Assembly: GCF_000521605.1 (NCBI RefSeq)
Contig: NZ_CP006942.1
Span: 1,302,001-1,366,000 of the forward strand
Source: Mannheimia sp. USDA-ARS-USMARC-1261
Lineage (GTDB): Bacteria > Pseudomonadota > Gammaproteobacteria > Enterobacterales > Pasteurellaceae
Direction of reading: 5' to 3'
Length of the DNA: 64,000 nucleotides
Under the pieces are notes generated by a model. The model was not told where the DNA came from, ran no database searches, and saw only the letters and a list, made by a program, of their open reading frames with translations. Shown in pieces: positions 58,676 through 64,000 of this stretch; the stretch's first letter is position 1; each line of letters begins with the position of its first letter. The position numbers and the translations under genes were made by a program.

Positions 58676-59185
58676 ATGACTAAATACAACCAATCTTTCA
58701 AACAACAAGTGATCGAATTTTATCTTCAAAATGGGAAAAATCGATCACTCACTCGTCAGCATTTTCAGCTTGCCAAAACAACTCTAGAACGTTGGATTAG
58801 CCAATATAATCATAATGGTTTCAATGGGTTAGCTGTTTTAGGCAAAAGGCGGATTTACTCATCCGAATTTAAATTATACGTTGTACAAACGGTCAAAAAC
58901 AGACAATTTTCCGCAGAATATGCTACTCTTTATTTTAATTTTTCCAATTCAGGTATCATCAGTCAATGGTTGCAAGCCTTTGATAAACAGGGTATAAACG
59001 GCTTATTCCCCAAACCCAAAGGTCGCCCGACAATGAAACCCAAATACCCGAAAATGCCACCGCCACCCAAAACCGAAGAAGAACGTTTGCGTTACCGTAT
59101 TTTAGAGCTGGAAGCGGAGAATGCTATCCTAAAAAAGTTGCAGGAACTCAACCAAGCCAAAATGCGGAAAAAGCAAATGTCGTAA
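58676..59185 (+). CDS. IS150-like transposase OrfA, copy 2
   Basis: The 169-residue protein is identical to the OrfA at 20041. It has two helix-turn-helix segments and a heptad-rich C-terminal end. The frameshift heptamer AAAAAAG is at 59131-59137. See copy 1 for details. Confidence 0.93.
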   Translation: MTKYNQSFKQQVIEFYLQNGKNRSLTRQHFQLAKTTLERWISQYNHNGFNGLAVLGKRRIYSSEFKLYVVQTVKNRQFSAEYATLYFNFSNSGIISQWLQAFDKQGINGLFPKPKGRPTMKPKYPKMPPPPKTEEERLRYRILELEAENAILKKLQELNQAKMRKKQMS

Positions 59186-59187
59186 AA

Positions 59188-60003
59188 TTGTTGCGAAATC
59201 ACTTTCCGCTTGAAATACTATTGCAACTTATCGGTTTAAAACGCAGTACTTATTTTTATCATCTTGCCGCTAAAGTGGATAAAAATGCCGTGATTGAGCA
59301 GAAAATAGCTGAGATTTATCACGAAAACAAAGGTAACTACGGTTATCATCGTATTACGTTAGTGTTGCGTAGAATATGGACCGTCAACCACAAAAAAGTC
59401 CAAGCGATAATGCAAAAATTGGGCTTACAAGGGAAATTCAAACGCCGGAAATATCGCTCATATCAAGGCGAAGTAGGCAAAATAGCAGAGAATGTATTGG
59501 AAAGAAATTTTTCGGCTACTGCCCCAAACGAGAAATGGGCGACAGACGTGACCGAGTTCAAATGTGTGGAGGGTAAGCTCTATTTATCGCCAATCAAGGA
59601 TTTATTCAATGGTGAAATTATTGCCTACGATTTAGCCGAAAGCCCAAACTTTGAGCAAATTAACCGAATGATGAGCCAAGCTGTCGCAAGGCTTAACGGT
59701 GCAAAACCGATACTGCATTCCGACCAAGGTTGGCAGTATCAGATGTCATGTTTTCAGACAATTTGTCAACAAAACGGCATCAGGCAAAGTATGTCGAGAA
59801 AAGGAAACTGCTTGGATAATGGGGCAATGGAGAGTTTTTTCGGGCGGCTCAAAACGGAATGTTATTTTGGCAAGAAGTTTGAAACTTTTGCCGAACTGAA
59901 GAAAGCTATTCACGATTACATTCATTACTACAACAATGAGCGTATTCAAGTGAAACTAAAAGGACTAAGCCCTGTGGAATACAGAACTCAGTCCTTGAAT
60001 TAA
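59188..60003 (+). CDS. IS150-like transposase OrfB, copy 2
   Basis: The 271-residue frame is identical in protein sequence to copy 1. It has a complete DDE core (WATDVTEF, LHSDQGWQYQ, NGAMESFFGRLK). As the active product is probably an OrfAB fusion, the TTG start here may be used rarely. Identity of the copies indicates recent activity or gene conversion. Confidence 0.93.
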   Translation: MLRNHFPLEILLQLIGLKRSTYFYHLAAKVDKNAVIEQKIAEIYHENKGNYGYHRITLVLRRIWTVNHKKVQAIMQKLGLQGKFKRRKYRSYQGEVGKIAENVLERNFSATAPNEKWATDVTEFKCVEGKLYLSPIKDLFNGEIIAYDLAESPNFEQINRMMSQAVARLNGAKPILHSDQGWQYQMSCFQTICQQNGIRQSMSRKGNCLDNGAMESFFGRLKTECYFGKKFETFAELKKAIHDYIHYYNNERIQVKLKGLSPVEYRTQSLN

Positions 60004-60034
60004 ATGAGTCTAACTTTTTGGGGGCAGATCAAAA

Positions 60035-60047
60035 CTAAATCCTTTTT
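60035..60047 (-). other. Right arm of split terminator hairpin (TA)
   Basis: CTAAATCCTTTTT, 6 bp from the aroA stop codon, is the exact reverse complement of the arm at 19968-19980. On the minus strand it would be the 5' side of an aroA terminator whose other side is now 40 kb away. Confidence 0.65.
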
Positions 60048-60053
60048 TCATTT

Positions 60054-61352
60054 CTATCTTACCGATAATTTCTCTAACTCAGTAAAATAGGTCGGGAAGG
60101 TTTTTGCCGTACAGTTTGGATCTAAAATCGTTACTGGTGTATTAGACAACGCAATTAATGAAAAACACATCGCCATTCGGTGATCGTTATAAGTTTCAAT
60201 TTCTGCGTGTTGGAATTTATCCAATTCAAGAGGTTGAATACGGATAAAATCTTCACCTTCTTCAACAATTGCCCCGATTTTGCGTAATTCCGTAGCCATT
60301 GCAGTTAAACGGTCAGTCTCTTTTACCCGCCAATTGTAGATATTACGAATAACCGTTTCTCCTTCCGCAAATAAGGCAGTGGTAGCAATCGTCATTGCCG
60401 CATCAGGAATATGGTTCATATCCATATCCACACCTCTTAACGGGGCTTTCTCTGCTTGGATAAAATCCTCACCCCAAGTGATTTTTGCCCCCATTGCCTC
60501 TAATACATCAGCAAACAAGCTGTCGCCTTGTATTGATTTTTTACCAATGCCCGTAACCTTAACATTACCTTTAATCGCCCCGGCGGCTAAGAAATAAGAA
60601 GCAGAGGAGGCATCGCCTTCCACCAGATAATTGCCTTGTGGTGCGATATAGGTTTGATTGCCTTTTACTGAAAATATGTGATAATCACGGTTTTCAACGG
60701 TTATCCCAAAATCCTTCATCATTGATAGCGTAATATCAATATAAGGTTTTGATACCAGATCACCAATAATTTCAATTTCCATATCATTTTCAGCTAAAGG
60801 TGCAGACATCAATAATGCGGTTAAGAACTGGCTGGAAATTGAGCCATCAATTTGTACTTTTCCACCATTTAAACCACTATTTGTGATGGCTAATGGCGGA
60901 TAGCCTTCATTTTCTAAATATTCTACTTCTGCCCCAACTTGGCGTAACGCATCAACTAAATGCTTGATTGGGCGTTCTTTCATTCGAGGCTCACCTGTCA
61001 AAATAATTTGAGCCCTATTCTCCCCTTTTAAGCACAACGCGGCAGCTAATGGTCGCATTGCCGTACCGGCATTCCCTAAAAAGAGCGATAAGCCATTTTG
61101 AGCTTGAAAAGCTCCACCAATACCTTGTACTTCACAAACAGTCTTATCTTCTGAAAGCTCATAATTTACACCTAAGGCTTTTAACGCATTAAGCATATGG
61201 CGAATATCATCGCTATCTAATAAGTTCGTAACTCGAGTTGTACCTTTAGCTAATGCTGCCAGTAATAATGCACGGTTAGACAGGCTTTTTGAACCGGGTA
61301 AGTTGATTTCACCTTCTACTCGGGAAATTGGATTTAATGTTAATTTTTCCAT
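60054..61352 (-). CDS. aroA: 5-enolpyruvylshikimate-3-phosphate synthase
   Basis: The 432-residue protein has the EPSP synthase motifs [34 protein letters not shown] and the C-terminal [13 protein letters not shown]. It joins shikimate 3-phosphate to PEP in the chorismate route and thus feeds TrpBA. The glyphosate-site loop (GNAGTAMRP) is of the sensitive class I type. It follows hisC by 44 bp on the same strand. Confidence 0.98.
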   Translation of the reverse strand: MEKLTLNPISRVEGEINLPGSKSLSNRALLLAALAKGTTRVTNLLDSDDIRHMLNALKALGVNYELSEDKTVCEVQGIGGAFQAQNGLSLFLGNAGTAMRPLAAALCLKGENRAQIILTGEPRMKERPIKHLVDALRQVGAEVEYLENEGYPPLAITNSGLNGGKVQIDGSISSQFLTALLMSAPLAENDMEIEIIGDLVSKPYIDITLSMMKDFGITVENRDYHIFSVKGNQTYIAPQGNYLVEGDASSASYFLAAGAIKGNVKVTGIGKKSIQGDSLFADVLEAMGAKITWGEDFIQAEKAPLRGVDMDMNHIPDAAMTIATTALFAEGETVIRNIYNWRVKETDRLTAMATELRKIGAIVEEGEDFIRIQPLELDKFQHAEIETYNDHRMAMCFSLIALSNTPVTILDPNCTAKTFPTYFTELEKLSVR

Positions 61353-61396
61353 TTGTTTTTATAATTTGTAAAATTTTGATAAAAAGAAACCGCTTG

Positions 61397-62491
61397 TTAA
61401 GCCAACACTTTCAACAAAGCAGTAAAAAATCTGTCATTTTCTGCCGGCAGCCCGATACTCACACGCAAATGATTTGGCATTCCATAGCCTGCAATTGGGC
61501 GAACAATCACGCCTTCACGCAATAAGGCTTCATAAATTGAAGCGGCAGGGCGTTTAAAATCAATGGTAATGAAATTGCCCTTAGATGGAATATATTCTAA
61601 TCCGTTTGCTTGGCAAAATGCCTCATATCGAGCCATCTCCAGGCGGTTATTTTTTGCGACTTTCTGCACAAAATCATCGTCATTCATTACGGCAATCGCA
61701 GAAGCTAGTGCAAGGCTGTTGCAGTTAAACGGTTGGCGAACACGATTTAATAAGTCCGCAATTTCAGGATTGGACACCGCATAACCAATACGAAGCCCAG
61801 CTAAACCATAGGCTTTAGAAAGTGAGCGAGAAACAATTAAATTCGGATATTTTGCTGATAAGCCGAAAGAATCAATTCTTTCTTCTACAGCCGTAAATTC
61901 AGTATAAGCCTCATCTAACACCACAAGAACATTGCTTGGCACTTTTGCTAAGAAAGTCTCAATTTCAGCTTGCGTTAAGAAGTTACCTGTTGGATTATTT
62001 GGATTGGCAATAAAAATTAGCTTGGTTTTTTCGTTGATCGCCGCTAAAAAGCCCTCTAAATCGTGCCCCCAATTTTTAGCAGGAATTTCACGAGCAACGG
62101 CATTAATAGCTTTGGTAACCAGTGGGTAAACAATAAACGCGTATTGTGAATAGATAATTTCATCTTTATCGCTGGCAAAGGTATGAGCAAATAGTTCTAA
62201 TAAATCATTTGAACCATTACCTAAAGTAATTTGATTTGGCTGTAGGTTGAATTTTTTTGCGATAGTCGATTTAAGCTCAAACCCGTTTGAATCAGGGTAA
62301 CGCGTTAAATCATCAAGTTGGTTGATAATCGCCTGTTTAGCACTTTCAGGGAAACCAAACGGATTTTCATTTGAAGCCAGTTTGATGATATTTTGAATAC
62401 CCAATTCACGTTCTAATTCCTCAATAGGCTTTCCTGCTTGATAAGGCGAAAGCGATTTCACCCCTTCATTGGCGATGTTGAAAAATTGCAT
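61397..62491 (-). CDS. hisC: Histidinol-phosphate aminotransferase
   Basis: The 364-residue PLP enzyme has the substrate end KLASNENPFG, the NPNNPTG motif (FIANPNNPTGNFL), the PLP lysine in SRSLSKAYGLAGLRIGY and the C-terminal arginine NHLRVSIG. It makes histidinol phosphate in histidine synthesis. Related enzymes can also transaminate aromatic amino acids, and the place next to aroA would suit that. Some Pasteurellaceae have two hisC genes, so this may be the hisC2/aromatic type. Confidence 0.9.
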   Translation of the reverse strand: MQFFNIANEGVKSLSPYQAGKPIEELERELGIQNIIKLASNENPFGFPESAKQAIINQLDDLTRYPDSNGFELKSTIAKKFNLQPNQITLGNGSNDLLELFAHTFASDKDEIIYSQYAFIVYPLVTKAINAVAREIPAKNWGHDLEGFLAAINEKTKLIFIANPNNPTGNFLTQAEIETFLAKVPSNVLVVLDEAYTEFTAVEERIDSFGLSAKYPNLIVSRSLSKAYGLAGLRIGYAVSNPEIADLLNRVRQPFNCNSLALASAIAVMNDDDFVQKVAKNNRLEMARYEAFCQANGLEYIPSKGNFITIDFKRPAASIYEALLREGVIVRPIAGYGMPNHLRVSIGLPAENDRFFTALLKVLA

Positions 62492-62647
62492 AATAACCTC
62501 TGTTTTTCTTATTAAAATATCACGTGATTTTAGTAGAGAAAGGATTATTTTACCAGTAAAAGTTTTGTTACAACTGGAAAGAAATAAGTACAGATTAATG
62601 CTTTGCCTTATTGGTAAAAAATTAATGAAAAACGACCGCTTGTAAAC

Positions 62648-62682
62648 AAAAAAACCGAGAACAAGTTGCTCTCGGTTTTTTT
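62648..62682 (-). terminator. Intrinsic terminator of ftsH
   Basis: Stem AAAAAACCGAGA / TCTCGGTTTTTT with a 9-nt loop and a long T-run on the minus strand, just after the ftsH stop codon. An uptake sequence lies right beside it. Confidence 0.92.
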
Positions 62683-62692
62683 AACTTATCTA

Positions 62693-64000
62693 TTAGTGTT
62701 CCGCTTTAGTATCAGCAAGGGAATCACCAATATTGTTATCCTTAGTTGGCTTATCATCTATGATAGAAGTAGTATCTGCAGCTTGCTCACCACTTGGTGG
62801 CGTTGCATTGTCATCTTTGGTTGGTGTATCACTCCAACCTGATGGTTCTCCAACCGGGCGACGAGCCATTAAGTCATCAATTTGTTTACTATCTAAGGTT
62901 TCGTATTTCAATAAGGCATCTTTCATTGCGTGTAAGATATCCATATTTTCTTCTAACGTTTGCTTCGCACGTTGATAGTTTCTATCAATGATCTTACGCA
63001 TTTCGGTATCAATGAGCTTTTGCGACTCTTCAGATACACCTTTAATCGCCCCCATTCCGTCTTCATTTTGGTAGAAGATCGGACCGAGTTCTTTCGAGAA
63101 ACCCCATTGCGTTACCATTGCTCGTGCAATTTGGGTTGCACGATGGATATCAGAAGATGCCCCAGTGGTGATTTTATCTTCCCCGAAAATCAAACCTTCA
63201 GCGATACGACCTGCAAATAAAGTTGAAAGCTGACTTTCTAATTTGGTGAAGGTCTCACTTACACGGTCGCCTTCCGGTAAGAACTGTGCAAAACCGAGTG
63301 CTTGGCCGCGAGGTACAATCGTTACTTTATTTAATGGATCGTGTTCCGGCATTAAATAACCGACAATAACGTGTCCTGCTTCGTGGTAAGCCGTGTTGAT
63401 AATCTCTTTTTCCGTCATCGTATTTGAACGACGTTCCGGACCCATATTAATTTTATCACGAGCTTCTTCAAAATCTTCCATCGTTACTACACGCTTATTT
63501 TTACGTGCTGCGAACAATGCTGCTTCATTCACTAAGTTTGCTAATTGAGCACCTGAATAACCCGGTGTACCACGAGCAATTTGCATTGGATCAACACCTT
63601 CTGCAAGCGGTACTTTTTTCAAGTGAACTTTCAAGATCTGCTCACGACCTTTTACATTCGGCAAATCAACTGTTACTTGGCGGTCAAAACGTCCCGGACG
63701 GGTTAAAGCGTCATCAAGCACATCAGCACGGTTAGTTGCGGCGATAATAATCACACCTTCCGAACCTTCAAAACCGTCCATTTCTACTAGCATTTGGTTA
63801 AGCGTTTGCTCTCGCTCATCGTGTCCGCCACTAAAGCCTGCTCCGCCACGTTTACGACCTACTGCGTCAATCTCATCAATGAAAATGATACAAGGGGCAT
63901 TTTTCTTCGCTTGGTCAAATAAATCACGCACACGCGAAGCACCCACACCAACGAACATTTCAACGAAATCCGAACCAGCCATCGTAAAGAACGGCACGCG
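62693..64000 (-). CDS. ftsH: ATP-dependent zinc metalloprotease FtsH, 5' part missing
   Basis: The visible 435 residues include the rest of the AAA+ domain ([14 protein letters not shown] as Walker B region, [18 protein letters not shown] with arginine fingers) and the protease domain with the zinc motif HEAGH. A Gly/Asp/Thr-rich tail ends the protein. The frame is open at 64000, and the N-terminal membrane segments and Walker A lie outside. FtsH degrades membrane proteins and LpxC, under control of LapB, which is encoded at the other edge of the window. Confidence 0.97.
   Translation of the reverse strand, partial: RVPFFTMAGSDFVEMFVGVGASRVRDLFDQAKKNAPCIIFIDEIDAVGRKRGGAGFSGGHDEREQTLNQMLVEMDGFEGSEGVIIIAATNRADVLDDALTRPGRFDRQVTVDLPNVKGREQILKVHLKKVPLAEGVDPMQIARGTPGYSGAQLANLVNEAALFAARKNKRVVTMEDFEEARDKINMGPERRSNTMTEKEIINTAYHEAGHVIVGYLMPEHDPLNKVTIVPRGQALGFAQFLPEGDRVSETFTKLESQLSTLFAGRIAEGLIFGEDKITTGASSDIHRATQIARAMVTQWGFSKELGPIFYQNEDGMGAIKGVSEESQKLIDTEMRKIIDRNYQRAKQTLEENMDILHAMKDALLKYETLDSKQIDDLMARRPVGEPSGWSDTPTKDDNATPPSGEQAADTTSIIDDKPTKDNNIGDSLADTKAEH

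Larger units (their letters stand above)
58619..60031 (+). mobile_element. IS3-family (IS150-like) insertion sequence, copy 2
   Basis: The same 1,413-bp element as at 19,984, in the same orientation and 38,635 bp further on. It has the same TGATCTGC ends and both transposase frames. The one base difference noticed is C at 59781 against T in copy 1, which is silent (Ile codon). Flanks are TTT on the left and AAA on the right. The right flank continues with CTAAATCCTTTTT, the other half of the hairpin at 19968. Confidence 0.95.

Noticed and set aside
19984-60031. A simple 40-kb composite transposon bounded by the two IS copies
   Set aside because: The interior holds essential chromosomal genes (polA, rnpB, lolA), and the inner flanks are two halves of one terminator, which fits recombination between IS copies better. 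Outer flanks CTT and AAA do not form a target repeat.

Overview
This window is chromosomal DNA of a Pasteurellaceae bacterium, most likely in the Mannheimia / Actinobacillus pleuropneumoniae / Bibersteinia branch. The evidence is the AT-rich base composition, the gene content and neighbour order (zevAB, trpR-mtgA-nfsA-rimK, dnaB-nrdR-yaaA), and more than twenty scattered copies of the DNA-uptake core ACAAGCGGT, which is the Apl-type signal. I saw no copies of the Haemophilus-type AAGTGCGGT. No rRNA, tRNA, CRISPR array or prophage was seen.

Layout. 1-9.5 kb is a leftward housekeeping block: pheS-pheT-ihfA, then a MepS-like lipoprotein, degS, cmk, rpsA, ihfB, lapA and lapB (cut by the window edge). 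Both IHF subunits sit here only about 4 kb apart. 9.7-17 kb holds an NfsB-like nitroreductase, the cystine transporter tcyP, and a tightly overlapping leftward chain of dnaB, a YcgL protein, nrdR, yaaA, an orphan lipoprotein, fieF and a zinc-ribbon protein. 17.3-20 kb has a DUF47-Pit phosphate uptake pair and an SH3-domain membrane protein.

Two practically identical 1,413-bp IS3-family (IS150-like) elements lie at 19,984-21,396 and 58,619-60,031 in the same orientation, bracketing 37.2 kb. The DNA touching them consists of exchanged halves of two intergenic terminator hairpins. This suggests that the element inserts into hairpin loops and that recombination between copies moved the 37-kb block.

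Inside the block: a DUF945 protein; a TbpB-like surface lipoprotein with fourteen 18-bp repeats whose signal peptide is out of frame by one A; a sialidase also broken by one base; trpBA; an SDR; a lysine-riboswitch-controlled NhaC-family transporter (LysW type); hns; purU; sanA; metX behind a MetJ operator; a decayed second IS; an AGCS symporter; zevAB zinc uptake genes; rnpB; rplY; rimK-nfsA-mtgA-trpR; lolA; polA; and a complete sulfate assimilation locus. That locus has sbp-cysU-cysW-cysA divergent from cysG-cysH-cysD-cysN-cysJ-cysI. It lacks cysC, and its CysH carries the iron-sulfur cysteines of an APS reductase, so sulfate is probably reduced without APS kinase.

60-64 kb carries aroA, hisC and the 3' part of ftsH.

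The most noteworthy points are the lysine riboswitch with its transporter, the one-base off states of two neighbouring surface genes, the hairpin-targeting IS with swapped terminator arms, the PAPS-free sulfate route, and the MetJ operator nested in a 13-bp inverted repeat. I did not find a wholly unknown multi-gene system.
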